In this document: positions 16,991 to 25,329 of the stretch, in pieces
How the letters are laid out: each line of letters starts with the position of its first letter
How positions within the stretch are numbered: the stretch's first letter is position 1
Assembly: GCF_013337045.2 (NCBI RefSeq)
Contig: NZ_CP118262.1
Span: 248,001 to 312,000, forward strand
Source: Agrobacterium vitis
GTDB lineage: Bacteria > Pseudomonadota > Alphaproteobacteria > Rhizobiales > Rhizobiaceae
Length of the DNA stretch: 64,000 nucleotides
Direction of reading: 5' to 3'
The notes under the pieces: model-generated
The model's input: only the letters and a program-made list of their open reading frames with translations
Told to the model about the DNA's origin: nothing
Database searches by the model: none
Program-made: the position numbers and the translations under genes

Positions 16991-17926
16991 ATGACACCCC
17001 TCATTCCACGGACCGAGTCAGAGATCGGCCAGGTTCTCAAGAATATCGCGCAGCACTGGGCGCATCCAATGCGCTCACCCCTGCTCAAGACACCCGGTGA
17101 CTACGGCGTCGAATTCGAAAGCGTGAGCTTTCCCTCCCAGGACGGCGTGCCGCTCGAAGCGTGGTACATACCCTCTGCCGGTTCGAAAAAGCTTGTGATC
17201 TGCAATCATCCAATGTCGTTTAACCGCTATGGTTTTCCTTCTCACCTTGAGCCTTGGCGTTCCATGGGCGCGCTCGGGGGGAACGATTTTGAGGTCGACT
17301 ATGTCTCCGACTACAAGATCCTTCATGATGCCGGATATAATGTTCTGACTTACGACGAGCGGAACTTTGGCATGAGCGGCGGGGCGAATGGTGGGTTAAA
17401 CAGCGGCGGCCGCTTCGAGGCCCGCGATGTGGTCGGTTCAATGAACTATGCTCGCACTCGCCGTGACCTCAAAGGCATGACTATCGGTTTGTTTTCAAAG
17501 TGCAATGGAGCGAATGCAACGCTTTTTGCGGCGCATAGCCAGCCGCAAGAGTTCGAAGACGTCCGCTGCATGGTGGCATGTCAGCCGCTTTCCGTCGGCG
17601 TCGTCAACGCTCGCATCCTGGAAATAATGGGCCTTGGTGATCGTTGGGGTCAATTGGATGATGAGATATTCCTGGCGGCGAGCATTCGTTTTAACGACAT
17701 GAGGCCGCCGGAATGGGCAAAGAGCGTCAGAACGCCGACCTATGTGCTCCAGGTTAAAGACGACATGCTGACCCGTCAGAACGACGTGCAGTCATTTTTT
17801 GACAATATTCCGATCCCCGAAAAACGGCTACACTGGGTCGAGGGTACCACGGCCCGATGGGATGGCTATCTCGAGTTTCAGCGGCGCCCAGAGCCGATTT
17901 TGCATTGGTTCCGGACCTACCTTTGA
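16991..17926 (+). CDS. Alpha/beta-fold hydrolase with Cys at the nucleophile elbow
   Basis: From the ATG at 16991 (GAGGAT just upstream) the protein has 311 residues. It has the alpha/beta hydrolase order: an oxyanion strand KLVICNHPMSFNRYG, the strand ILHDAGYNVLTYDERNFGMSGG, then the elbow IGLFSKCNGANATLFAA. There the small-x-nucleophile-x-small motif reads S-K-C-N-G, with Cys171 in place of Ser. The acid is probably in LQVKDDMLT. The catalytic His is not obvious near the C-terminal GTTARWDGY. A Cys nucleophile is known in dienelactone hydrolases, but the overall sequence is not obviously of that family. The substrate is unknown. Confidence 0.8.
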   Translation: MTPLIPRTESEIGQVLKNIAQHWAHPMRSPLLKTPGDYGVEFESVSFPSQDGVPLEAWYIPSAGSKKLVICNHPMSFNRYGFPSHLEPWRSMGALGGNDFEVDYVSDYKILHDAGYNVLTYDERNFGMSGGANGGLNSGGRFEARDVVGSMNYARTRRDLKGMTIGLFSKCNGANATLFAAHSQPQEFEDVRCMVACQPLSVGVVNARILEIMGLGDRWGQLDDEIFLAASIRFNDMRPPEWAKSVRTPTYVLQVKDDMLTRQNDVQSFFDNIPIPEKRLHWVEGTTARWDGYLEFQRRPEPILHWFRTYL

Positions 17927-17934
17927 CACCCCGC

Positions 17935-18010
17935 TCCCGCGTTTATGCGCGGGATGCCAATTTGCCGTCCGATTGCATCTGAGGACGCGTTCACGATCGA
18001 ACGCGCCCTC
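17935..18010. terminator. Two hairpins between convergent genes
   Basis: The gap between the hydrolase (plus) and the NTF2-like gene (minus) holds two stem-loops. The first is TCCCGCG at 17935-17941 with CGCGGGA at 17948-17954. The second has arms at 17981-17992 and 17999-18010 (GAGG then CGCGTTC, answered by GAACGCG then CCTC, one mismatch). Neither has a long T-run, so they are at most weak intrinsic terminators working in both directions. Confidence 0.45.
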
Positions 18011-18073
18011 AAATATTGGTCATGTGTGACGGAAAGACGGGTGCTCTGAGCCCTTTTGCGGCGCACCAGCTAC

Positions 18074-18535
18074 TCAGGTTGGCGTAAGACCCGTCAGTGC
18101 CATTCCGTTGCTCAGATCCATCGGAACCGAGACATGGTCGTGGACGAGAAGCCATTTGCCGTCGATCTTGCGCATGCAGCAAGTTTCGCGCAACCACATA
18201 CTCACGTCGTGGCCACTCATCTTTCCATGTAGGCGGATAAGATTTGTTGCGAAGGCGATATCGCCTGAGCATTTAACCTGAAGGTCCTTATTGTCCATTC
18301 CTGGACTACCCTCGAATGCACCAAAAAAATTCTTCCAGCTTTCGCGATATACGTCTAATCCGGAGTATTCCAGAGGTGGCATGATGTCATAAGACACGAG
18401 TTCGTCGCCGGGAGCGTAATAAGAAAGAATCTGCTCCACGTTCTTCGCGACAAAAGCGTCCTTCCAACCCCGTCTCTGATTTCGAATTGCCTCGACATCT
18501 TCGGTAGGCCCGATGTCCTTTACCATGAGTGGCAT
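18074..18535 (-). CDS. NTF2/SnoaL-like domain protein
   Basis: The 153-residue protein has the cone-shaped NTF2-like pattern: AIRNQRRGWKDAFVAKNVEQILSYYAPG, YRESWKNFFGAFEGSP, then alternating strands ending KIDGKWLLVHDHVSVPMDL. Family members are small hydrolases or isomerases of the ketosteroid isomerase type, or ligand-binding proteins. The W-L-V-H-D-H-x-S-x-P ending is typical of the SnoaL-like/DUF4440 group. It is divergent from the LysR gene 124 bases away, a layout in which the LysR protein often controls the neighbour. The enzyme activity is unknown. Confidence 0.75.
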   Translation of the reverse strand: MPLMVKDIGPTEDVEAIRNQRRGWKDAFVAKNVEQILSYYAPGDELVSYDIMPPLEYSGLDVYRESWKNFFGAFEGSPGMDNKDLQVKCSGDIAFATNLIRLHGKMSGHDVSMWLRETCCMRKIDGKWLLVHDHVSVPMDLSNGMALTGLTPT

Positions 18536-18659
18536 TACTCGTTCTCCATGTGGATGATTCTTATTGCGCTCTTGCTGTGCGTTGGCGGCAAGGTTGCAAC
18601 ACGAGCGACACTATGGCTGACTTGCACATTCAGAAAATGATAAATAGAAGATAAGTCCC

Positions 18660-19589
18660 ATGCAAAAATCAAATACGGCAGGCTACGGTCACATTGATCT
18701 CCGGGCGTTGAAATTTCTCGCGTTAGTGCTGGAGACCCGTAGCGTCACCCTCGCTGGTGAAGAACTCGGGCTAAGCCAGCCGGCTGCCAGTCGGCTGCTT
18801 AGTCAACTGCGCCGAGCGCTGGGCGATGATCCGCTGGTTGTGCGCGCGTCGGGTCGATATGTCCTAACGGAGCGGGCAACGGCCGCGCTTCCTGTGCTGG
18901 GTAATCTTCTATCAATCGCGGAACTGATGTTTTCTGCCGGCAGCTTCGACCCCGGTTCGTCAAGAAAGACGTTCAGGGTCGCGACAACCGACTATGGCGC
19001 GGCCGTCGTGCTGGCTCCCTTGGCGAGCAAAATCGCCGAGCATGCCCCCGGCGTTTCTTTAGACGTCCATCATTTCAGTGGCGCAACCTTCACTGACTTA
19101 GAGGAAGGAAGACTCGACTTCGCCCTCTACACAGATGCTTCTTTGGCGGCCGGCTTCCAGAAGCAGCATCTCTTTGAGGAGAGTTTCGCATGCGTTGTTC
19201 GGGATGATCATCCCATATTGGATTACCGTGACACGGAGGGACAAGTTCCGTTACAAATGCTGATGGAGCTGCCGCGGGTCCTGCTTACCTACCCCGATGG
19301 CGTCCGACGCGCCGTTGACGATCCGCTGACCGACCTTGGTGACCAATCGCAGTTCGGATCGTTCCTCACGCCCTATTTTCTGGCCGGGCCAATGCTTGTT
19401 AGAAAGTCAGAGCATGTATTATGCATGGGAAAACGTGTGGCAATGCTCATTGCGGAAACAGCCCGGGTTCAGGTTATCGATTTTCCCCCTGCCGGCAATT
19501 TTGCTTATTGCCTCATCTGGCATGATCGCACCGACCTTGACCCAGCTTCTATGTGGCTTCGCAAGCAATTACGCGCGCTTCGTTTCTGA
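18660..19589 (+). CDS. LysR-family transcriptional regulator
   Basis: The 309-residue protein has the LysR winged helix at residues about 12-70 (LRALKFLALVLETRSVTLAGEELGLSQPAASRLLSQLR, read as separate helices) and a periplasmic-binding-like effector domain beginning FRVATTDYGAAVVL. LPRVLLTYPDGVRRAVDDPL lies in the second lobe. The AT-rich spacer upstream, shared with the NTF2-like gene, is the expected place for its T-N11-A operator. Target and effector are unknown; the adjacent divergent gene and perhaps the hydrolase are the best candidates. Confidence 0.9.
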   Translation: MQKSNTAGYGHIDLRALKFLALVLETRSVTLAGEELGLSQPAASRLLSQLRRALGDDPLVVRASGRYVLTERATAALPVLGNLLSIAELMFSAGSFDPGSSRKTFRVATTDYGAAVVLAPLASKIAEHAPGVSLDVHHFSGATFTDLEEGRLDFALYTDASLAAGFQKQHLFEESFACVVRDDHPILDYRDTEGQVPLQMLMELPRVLLTYPDGVRRAVDDPLTDLGDQSQFGSFLTPYFLAGPMLVRKSEHVLCMGKRVAMLIAETARVQVIDFPPAGNFAYCLIWHDRTDLDPASMWLRKQLRALRF

Positions 19590-19697
19590 TCGACGTGCCA
19601 AATAACCTTGTTTCACGCTTGCAGTATGCAAAAAAGGTGCATAGCCGAAGCCCGACGTCCATAGAGTATATACACGCAGCGCTCGGGCGAAGAACGA

Positions 19698-21101
19698 CTA
19701 GGCGTCCGAGAAACCAAACGGCGCATCCATTCGACGGAAGGTATCGGCTAAGATTTGACGCCCGATCGGCGGCTCCGATCGGGCCGGGCATTCGATGCGG
19801 TGACAGAGGCGGCAACCGATCCCGATAGGGGTGGGAATCTCGTTCGATGAGCGATTGCGATTGTAGACGAGCCGGTCAGCATGGTTAGCCTCGCACACCA
19901 AGGCGACGGCTCGTTCCACATGGGGCTGGCCGTAGGCCCCGCCACCGGAACTTACAGTTCGGGCGATCGAAAAGAAGCGCTGCCCATCGGGGAGTTCGAG
20001 CCATTGCGTGACGACCCGTCGCGGCGCCGAGAATACTTGATAAACGCTCCAGAGAGGGCAGCCGCCGCCATGCCGCGCAAATGGAAAGGTGCCACTGTTC
20101 AGGCGTTTCGAGACATTGCCTGCGGCATCGACGCGAATAAAGAAGAAAGGTACGTGTTCCTGACCCGGCTTCTGAAGAGTCGTCATCCGGTGGGCCGTCT
20201 GCTCAAAACTCGTACCAAATTGCCGTGCGATGGATTCGATATCATACCCACGTGTCTCAGCGGCACGGGCAAATGTGGCATAGGGCATCAGCAAGGCCGC
20301 CGCGCAATATGCGGCCAGAGCACGATGTCCTAGTCGTAGCGAATTCTCGTTCGGAAACTGGCCTTCTGCGAGGGCTAGCTTGATATCCTCTTCGAACTCT
20401 AGATAGGCAAGTTGCTGCGCAAGCTGAAAATTTTGACTGGCACCATCGAGCGTGTCGCTGAGCAGGATTTCCTTCCGATGCCAGTCCAGCCTGCGGAGGG
20501 AGCCGGCCATGACGCTCGATGGCATTCGTCTGACTCGGAGATTGTGATGTTGCTTTAGGTAGCAGACAAGACCGCCCGTCTCGCCCACCTTGACGGCGAG
20601 CTTTTCCGCCGCCGTATCGAGAACGGGAAAGCAATTGCGCCTTGTTGACAAAAAGCTCCGAACGGCAGCTACAGGATCATTTGTGCCGTCGGACGCATCA
20701 CTGGAGGACCTTTCGTTGACGTCGGCCAGAGCAAATTGCGCTTCCTTATAAGCCAGGTGCAATCTTAGCAGTGCTTCCGCAAATCCAGGGAAGCTGCTGG
20801 CCACGTCGCCGATCTCGAGAGCGTCGAAGTCAACGTCGCTTAGAATCGGGTCCCGTACGACCGATTGCAGGCGAGCGACCGTGTCGCGACCAGAACCGTC
20901 GGAAAGTTCCGAGAAATCGATCTTATAGGTTTTCGCTAGGCGCAGAAGCATCTCCGCCGTCACGGGACGCTGATTGCGCTCCATGAGAGCGATGTAGGAG
21001 GGCGAAATTTCCAGATCCGACGCCATGTGAACTTGCGTCAGACCAAGGTCGCGTCGGAGACGCCTCAAACGTGGTCCTATATAAACTCCATGCCGATCCA
21101 T
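19698..21101 (-). CDS. XRE/short-chain-fatty-acyl regulator (ScfR/RamB-like), probable aceA regulator
   Basis: From the ATG at 21101 the protein has 467 residues. An alternative ATG lies at 21110, and the frame stays open far upstream but is non-conserved there. Residues about 9-63 are an XRE helix-turn-helix (LRRLRRDLGLTQVHMASDLEISPSYIALMERN). The central part resembles the IrrE-like domain and the C-terminal half the DUF2083 domain of regulators of acetate and propionate metabolism. It ends with the cysteine cluster GCRLCHRIEC typical of these proteins. It is divergent from aceA over a 120-base spacer, as RamB- and PrpC-type regulators often are beside their targets. Binding of an acyl-CoA or fatty acid is inferred from the family. 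Confidence 0.9.
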   Translation of the reverse strand: MDRHGVYIGPRLRRLRRDLGLTQVHMASDLEISPSYIALMERNQRPVTAEMLLRLAKTYKIDFSELSDGSGRDTVARLQSVVRDPILSDVDFDALEIGDVASSFPGFAEALLRLHLAYKEAQFALADVNERSSSDASDGTNDPVAAVRSFLSTRRNCFPVLDTAAEKLAVKVGETGGLVCYLKQHHNLRVRRMPSSVMAGSLRRLDWHRKEILLSDTLDGASQNFQLAQQLAYLEFEEDIKLALAEGQFPNENSLRLGHRALAAYCAAALLMPYATFARAAETRGYDIESIARQFGTSFEQTAHRMTTLQKPGQEHVPFFFIRVDAAGNVSKRLNSGTFPFARHGGGCPLWSVYQVFSAPRRVVTQWLELPDGQRFFSIARTVSSGGGAYGQPHVERAVALVCEANHADRLVYNRNRSSNEIPTPIGIGCRLCHRIECPARSEPPIGRQILADTFRRMDAPFGFSDA

Positions 21102-21221
21102 ACATACCATTACAACATGACAAACAAAGCATGTAAAGTATGACAACGTTACAAAGGAGTGCTGGCTTCTGTCGGCGCTGAAGATAATTCTTCTGCGGTG
21201 CAACAAGCGTGCGGAGGAACC
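21102..21221. promoter_or_regulatory. Divergent regulatory region between the ScfR-like gene and aceA
   Basis: The AT-rich core at about 21108-21157 contains repeated elements: TTACAACATGACAAA (21111-21125) and AAAGTATGACAACGTTACAAA (21136-21156). They share ATGACAA and TTACAA words, so they look like two half-related operator copies. aceA has a clear GGAGGAACC just before its ATG at 21222. Promoter boxes cannot be fixed by eye. Confidence 0.5.
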
Positions 21222-22808
21222 ATGTCGTATAAGAACCAAGTCGAGAATGCAGCCACGATCATCAAGAGCAACTGGACGGGCGTCAATGCCGAAGCCGTGG
21301 CACGTATGCGGCTTCAGAACAGATTCCAAACGGGTTTGGATATTGCTCGATATACCGCAACGATTATGCGCAAGGATATGGAGGCCTACGATGCCGATCC
21401 TTCGAAATACACCCAGTCGCTCGGCTGCTGGCACGGCTTCATCGGGCAGCAGAAACTGATCTCAATCAAGAAGCATTTTAAAACAACCGACCGCCGCTAC
21501 CTGTATTTGTCGGGGTGGATGGTTGCCGCCTTGCGCTCGGAATTTGGGCCGCTTCCGGACCAGTCGATGCACGAAAAGACGAGTGTCCCGGCGCTGATCG
21601 AGGAACTTTACACCTTCCTTCGCCAGGCGGACGCCCGAGAACTCGGCATGATGTTTCGCGACGCGGACGCGGCGCGGAACGCCAACGACCGGGTTAAGGA
21701 GCAGCAGATCCTTGATGCCGTCGACAACTATCAAACGCATGTTGTTCCGGTTATCGCCGACATCGATGCTGGTTTCGGCAACGCGGAGGCCACGTACCTC
21801 CTCGCCAAGAAGATGATCGAAGCTGGTGCCTGCGCTCTGCAGATCGAGAACCAGGTTTCCGACGAGAAACAATGCGGCCATCAAGACGGCAAGGTCACCG
21901 TTCCACATGAGGATTTCGTCGCAAAGATCCGCGCCTGCCGTTATGCCTTCCTTGAACTCGGCATCCCCGATGGTGTGATCGTCGCGCGCACCGACTCGCT
22001 CGGCGCCGGTCTAACCAAGCAGATTGCCTTCAGCAAGGAGCCGGGCGATATCGGTGACCTCTACAATTCCTTCCTGGATTGCGAGGACGTCGACGATCTT
22101 TCAAGCCTAAACGGCGATGTTATCATCAACCGCGACGGCAAACTCATGCGTCCAAAGCGTTTGGCATCTAATCTCTACCAGTTCCGCGAAGGGACGGGAG
22201 CTGACCGTTGCGTCCTTGACGGTATCAACTCGTTACAGAACGGAGCCGACCTATTGTGGATCGAAACAGAAAAGCCGCATATCGAGCAGATTGCCGACAT
22301 GGTCGATCGTATCCGCGAAGTCATTCCGAACGCCAAGCTCGTCTACAACAATTCGCCATCCTTCAACTGGACGCTGAATTTCCGCCAGCAGATCTTCGAC
22401 GCCTGGCAGAAGGCCGGCAAGGACGTCTCGGACTATGATCGCGCCAGGTTGATGAGCGTCGATTACGATGTTTCGGACCTTGCTCTCGAAGCGGATGACA
22501 AAATCCGTACCTTCCAGCGCGATGCAGCCAAGCGCGCTGGAATCTTCCATCATCTGATTACGCTGCCGACCTATCATACGGCCGCTTTGTCAACCGACAA
22601 TCTCGCCAAGGAATATTTTGGTGATGCGGGAATGCTCGGCTATGTCGCAAACGTCCAGCGCAAGGAAATCCGCGAGGGTATTGCCTGCGTCAAGCACCAG
22701 AACATGGCCGGCTCCGATCTCGGCGACGACCATAAGGAATACTTCGCCGGCGAAGCCGCTCTCAAGGCCGGCGGCAGCCACAACACAATGAACCAGTTCG
22801 CCGCCTGA
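21222..22808 (+). CDS. aceA: Isocitrate lyase
   Basis: The 528-residue enzyme splits isocitrate to glyoxylate and succinate, the entry step of the glyoxylate shunt. The catalytic loop reads EKQCGHQDGKVTVPHEDF with Cys218, the KQCGH form found in the long isocitrate lyases. The metal-binding region is ADIDAGFGN and the substrate region includes NNSPSFNWTLNF. The ATG at 21222 is preceded by GGAGG. The gene would allow growth on acetyl-CoA, the product of the upstream beta-oxidation genes, and is probably controlled by the divergent ScfR-like protein. Confidence 0.97.
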   Translation: MSYKNQVENAATIIKSNWTGVNAEAVARMRLQNRFQTGLDIARYTATIMRKDMEAYDADPSKYTQSLGCWHGFIGQQKLISIKKHFKTTDRRYLYLSGWMVAALRSEFGPLPDQSMHEKTSVPALIEELYTFLRQADARELGMMFRDADAARNANDRVKEQQILDAVDNYQTHVVPVIADIDAGFGNAEATYLLAKKMIEAGACALQIENQVSDEKQCGHQDGKVTVPHEDFVAKIRACRYAFLELGIPDGVIVARTDSLGAGLTKQIAFSKEPGDIGDLYNSFLDCEDVDDLSSLNGDVIINRDGKLMRPKRLASNLYQFREGTGADRCVLDGINSLQNGADLLWIETEKPHIEQIADMVDRIREVIPNAKLVYNNSPSFNWTLNFRQQIFDAWQKAGKDVSDYDRARLMSVDYDVSDLALEADDKIRTFQRDAAKRAGIFHHLITLPTYHTAALSTDNLAKEYFGDAGMLGYVANVQRKEIREGIACVKHQNMAGSDLGDDHKEYFAGEAALKAGGSHNTMNQFAA

Positions 22809-22825
22809 GCTTCGGCGGCATCCAT

Positions 22826-22855
22826 GCGGAGCGCGCCGGAGGAGGCGCGCTCCGC
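22826..22855 (+). terminator. Perfect 12-bp GC-rich hairpin after aceA
   Basis: GCGGAGCGCGCC at 22826-22837 pairs perfectly with GGCGCGCTCCGC at 22844-22855 around a GGAGGA loop, 17 bases after the aceA stop. No T-run follows, so it may be a partial terminator or an mRNA 3' stabiliser that lets aceA be expressed above the two small genes downstream. Confidence 0.5.
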
Positions 22856-22911
22856 CACACGACACGATCAAGCGACGCTCTCGTGCGTCAGGTCTAAAGG
22901 GAGCAAACTCT

Positions 22912-23091
22912 ATGTCCGAAGAATCGTCCAAACCCCATCCATCCGAGCCGAAGCGTTCAAGGGCCGTCTTTTCGCCCGAGGATTTCAAGCTGCTGCAGGC
23001 AGCAGTCGCGCACTACCTTCAAGAGGTGAAGGGCAAACCGGAGGCGGTCAAGTACTCCAACCTTTACCACAGGCTCGGACGAATAAGCTGA
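22912..23091 (+). CDS. Small conserved-looking protein downstream of aceA
   Basis: This is a 59-residue ORF from ATG 22912 to TGA 23091, preceded by AAGGGAGC. It begins MSEESSKPHPSEPKR and continues FSPEDFKLLQAAVAHYLQ and KYSNLYHRLGRIS, a charged, helical, soluble protein with no membrane segment. Its composition and ribosome site support a real gene. It sits between aceA and the UPF0262 gene, all on the same strand. I do not recognise a function. Confidence 0.65.
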   Translation: MSEESSKPHPSEPKRSRAVFSPEDFKLLQAAVAHYLQEVKGKPEAVKYSNLYHRLGRIS

Positions 23092-23137
23092 CACGGTCTT
23101 TGAAGACTGGCGAGTTTTACGACAACAGGAGCCGCGA

Positions 23138-23620
23138 ATGACCGAAACCTTGAACCGGCTTTGTGCAGTTCAGGTTGAGCATGACGGCACGAGGGCGAAC
23201 CGCGGCGTTGTCATTGAACAGGCCGCAGCCATCGCGGATCTTGTCGAGGAAAGCTATTTCGAACTGGTCGACCGCGAGTCTGGACCTTATTGTCTCGTCA
23301 TTTCGACACGGGGTGGCAGACTTACATTTCATGTGTCCGATGCTCGCGGTACTCCCATTGTTTCACATTTCATGTCAGCCGGTCCGCTGCGTCGGGCCAT
23401 CCGCGATTACGTAGCGATGTGCGAAGTACACTATGAAGCTGCAGCAAACGGAGACGCGCGGCGTCTCGAGACCCTCGATATGGGGCGGCGAGCGACACAT
23501 GATGAAGCTTCTCAACTCCTGAGGGAGCGGCTCGGGTCGAAGGTGCGGATCGACCTGGGCACTGCACGCCGGCTGTTCACAATCATAGCTGCAGCCCAAT
23601 TGGAAAAAATTTTGATTTAG
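23138..23620 (+). CDS. UPF0262 family protein
   Basis: The 160-residue protein matches my recollection of the alphaproteobacterial UPF0262 family. It has an N-terminal variable strand, VVIEQAAAIADLVEESYFEL, then GPYCLVISTRGGRLTFHVSD, the central RAIRDYVAMCEVHYEA, and the conserved LETLDMGRRATHDEASQLLRERL followed by DLGTARRLFTII. The family has no known function. It is 46 bases after the small gene and on the same strand as aceA, so it may be part of one transcript. Confidence 0.85.
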   Translation: MTETLNRLCAVQVEHDGTRANRGVVIEQAAAIADLVEESYFELVDRESGPYCLVISTRGGRLTFHVSDARGTPIVSHFMSAGPLRRAIRDYVAMCEVHYEAAANGDARRLETLDMGRRATHDEASQLLRERLGSKVRIDLGTARRLFTIIAAAQLEKILI

Positions 23621-23657
23621 CTGACTGCGGGAATAACCCCCGAATTATGTAGGAATC

Positions 23658-23715
23658 GGTCCGATACGACCACCGACCACGACATCCGTCCTCGACCGGT
23701 GGATCGTATCGTACC
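23658..23715. repeat. Large imperfect inverted repeat
   Basis: CGATACGA (23662-23669) and CCACCG (23670-23675) are answered by CGGTGG (23697-23702) and, after one extra A, TCGTATCG (23704-23711). This gives about 14 paired bases around a 21-base loop, extended outward by a GGT/ACC match. It lies just after the UPF0262 stop. It could be a protein-binding site or an RNA structure; no T-run makes it a standard terminator. Confidence 0.4.
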
Positions 23716-23778
23716 CGCCACGAACGACTTTGGCGGGGAACGTTGATAATCGCCAGACCTAGAAAAAGAGGTCCTTTA

Positions 23779-23991
23779 ATGCCGCCTCAAGGAACTTGGA
23801 CCCCTCCCGGACTGGAATCCCCTAGCAGTCGCCAGACGAGCACAAGCGGGTTCAGTGATGCCGCCGCGTGGTTGTCAGGCATCAACACCGAACTGCGCGG
23901 CATCATCGTCCATCCGCTCTCGAGGGAAAGAAAAAACCCACATCCGGAAAGCCCAGTAATATTGCCTTTGTACAACGAACGTTTTACATAG
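23779..23991 (+). CDS. Possible small ORF upstream of the TetR gene
   Basis: A 70-residue frame starts at ATG 23779 with AGAGGT at a good distance upstream and ends 4 bases before the TetR start. The product (MPPQGTWTPPGLESPSS then AAAWLSGINTELRGIIVHPL) matches nothing I recognise. It could be a leader peptide or chance. The rest of 23621-23995 holds only the inverted repeat listed separately and probably the TetR promoter. Confidence 0.3.
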   Translation: MPPQGTWTPPGLESPSSRQTSTSGFSDAAAWLSGINTELRGIIVHPLSRERKNPHPESPVILPLYNERFT

Positions 23992-23995
23992 GGCC

Positions 23996-24538
23996 ATGAA
24001 CATAAAATCCCGAATCGTCTCCAGTGCGGAACGCATGTTCGATCATCACGGCTTCGCCGCAACCGGGGTGGACCGGTTGACAGAGGCTGCGCAGGTCTCC
24101 AGCAGGACGTTCTATAAACACGCGGGCAGCAAGACAGCGCTCATCGCGGCAGTTCTCGGTGAACGATGCCGCCGCTTTTTCAACGAAATGAATGTGCTGT
24201 CCGTGGATGAGCTATTTGTTGCGCTCGAAACCTGGACGAATGCCCTGGGAGCCCGGGGATGTCTTTTTCTGCGCGCCGAGCGTGAGACGGGCGGGGAAGT
24301 TCCCGAAGTTTCGGAAGCAGTTGCGGATTATAGGAAAAGGCTCAGCATTCTTATCAACCATCTTGTAGAGGCTCAGGTCGGTAGCGGGCGCCACGCGCTC
24401 GCCGAGCAGATCCTCGTGCTGTTCGAAGGTGCGACCTCCGCTGCAGCTTATCGCGGAACGAGTGCCATCCGGGCAGCGCGCTTCGCAGCCACCATACTCA
24501 TCGAAAACGCAACGCTCGGACGCAGCGGTGCCAGCTAG
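23996..24538 (+). CDS. TetR-family transcriptional regulator
   Basis: The 180-residue protein has the TetR N-terminal helix-turn-helix (RIVSSAERMFDHHGFAATGVDRL, then AAQVSSRTFYKHAGSKTALIAAVL) and a shorter all-helical effector domain with GARGCLFLRAERE. Such regulators usually repress adjacent enzyme genes and release on binding a small hydrophobic molecule. The flavodoxin-fold oxidoreductase (24603) and MDR dehydrogenase (25330) downstream on the same strand are the likely targets. Confidence 0.88.
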   Translation: MNIKSRIVSSAERMFDHHGFAATGVDRLTEAAQVSSRTFYKHAGSKTALIAAVLGERCRRFFNEMNVLSVDELFVALETWTNALGARGCLFLRAERETGGEVPEVSEAVADYRKRLSILINHLVEAQVGSGRHALAEQILVLFEGATSAAAYRGTSAIRAARFAATILIENATLGRSGAS

Positions 24539-24602
24539 CGCCAAACTTGTTCGATGTAGCGCGACTTCAGTCAAATGCTCTACCATAGTCGGAGCCAACA
24601 CC

Positions 24603-25286
24603 ATGCATCTCCTAACTGTTTTTTCGCATCCCTTCGCCGACAAATACCCGGCCGCGGTCATGGACGCCTTCCACGAACCGTTTAGGCAGGCCGGTTACTC
24701 GGTGGATATCCTGGATCTTCATCAGGAGAACTTCGATCCTCGCTTCACTCGCGAGGACCACGCCCATTTTTGGGGCGGACCGGTCCCTGACGAAATTGCT
24801 GCGATGCATCACAGGGTCGAGACAGCAGATAGGCTCGCCTTTGTATTTCCGGTCTATTGGTGGGGGATGCCGGCGATGATGAAGGGATGGATAGAGCGCG
24901 TTTTCACGGGTGGTTGGGCGTATCAATTTGGCGCGGGGGTGGAAGACCGCGGCAAGGAGCCGCCAACGTCCCTTCTCGGAAATATTCCCACGACGTTGAT
25001 CGGGATAGCAGGCTCGACCAAGCGGACCTACGACAAGTACGGGTATGGTGAGGCAATGAAGACGCAGATCGACGTCGGGACCTTTGCTTACTGCGGCCTA
25101 GCGGACGTTGAAAGCCATCTCATCTATGACGTTGAAGGTGATCATAACGCACCGAACCGCACCGAAGGTTTTGTGCAGGTGCGCGAGATTGCAAAGGCGT
25201 TCCTATCGCCGGAGCGCATGGTGAAAAACGCCAAAGAAGAACACCTTCGTGCCGGATCACATTTATCGCGTTCGCTCGGCGCTTAA
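24603..25286 (+). CDS. Flavodoxin-fold NAD(P)H oxidoreductase (NQO/MdaB/KefF-like)
   Basis: From the ATG at 24603 the protein has 227 residues. The flavodoxin-like fold of quinone reductases is visible: LLTVFSHPFADKYPAAVMDAF, YSVDILDLHQENFDPRF, then the flavin-site signature FVFPVYWWGMPAMMKGWIERVFTGGWAYQFG. These FAD or FMN enzymes make two-electron reductions of quinones or other electrophiles in the cytosol. It is 64 bases after the TetR gene, and the MDR dehydrogenase follows, suggesting a small detoxification operon. An in-frame ATG upstream at 24429 lies inside the TetR gene and is unlikely. Confidence 0.88.
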   Translation: MHLLTVFSHPFADKYPAAVMDAFHEPFRQAGYSVDILDLHQENFDPRFTREDHAHFWGGPVPDEIAAMHHRVETADRLAFVFPVYWWGMPAMMKGWIERVFTGGWAYQFGAGVEDRGKEPPTSLLGNIPTTLIGIAGSTKRTYDKYGYGEAMKTQIDVGTFAYCGLADVESHLIYDVEGDHNAPNRTEGFVQVREIAKAFLSPERMVKNAKEEHLRAGSHLSRSLGA

Positions 25287-25329
25287 CTCCCTGCGTTCAA
25301 CAAACCATGTATTCAGAAAGATAAACGTC

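Noticed and set aside
22826..22855. The aceA hairpin as a certain intrinsic terminator
   Set aside because: The stem is perfect but no T-run follows, so it is listed only with moderate confidence.
23787..24062. A 91-codon minus-strand frame over the TetR start
   Set aside because: It runs across the TetR helix-turn-helix in antisense and gives no credible protein.
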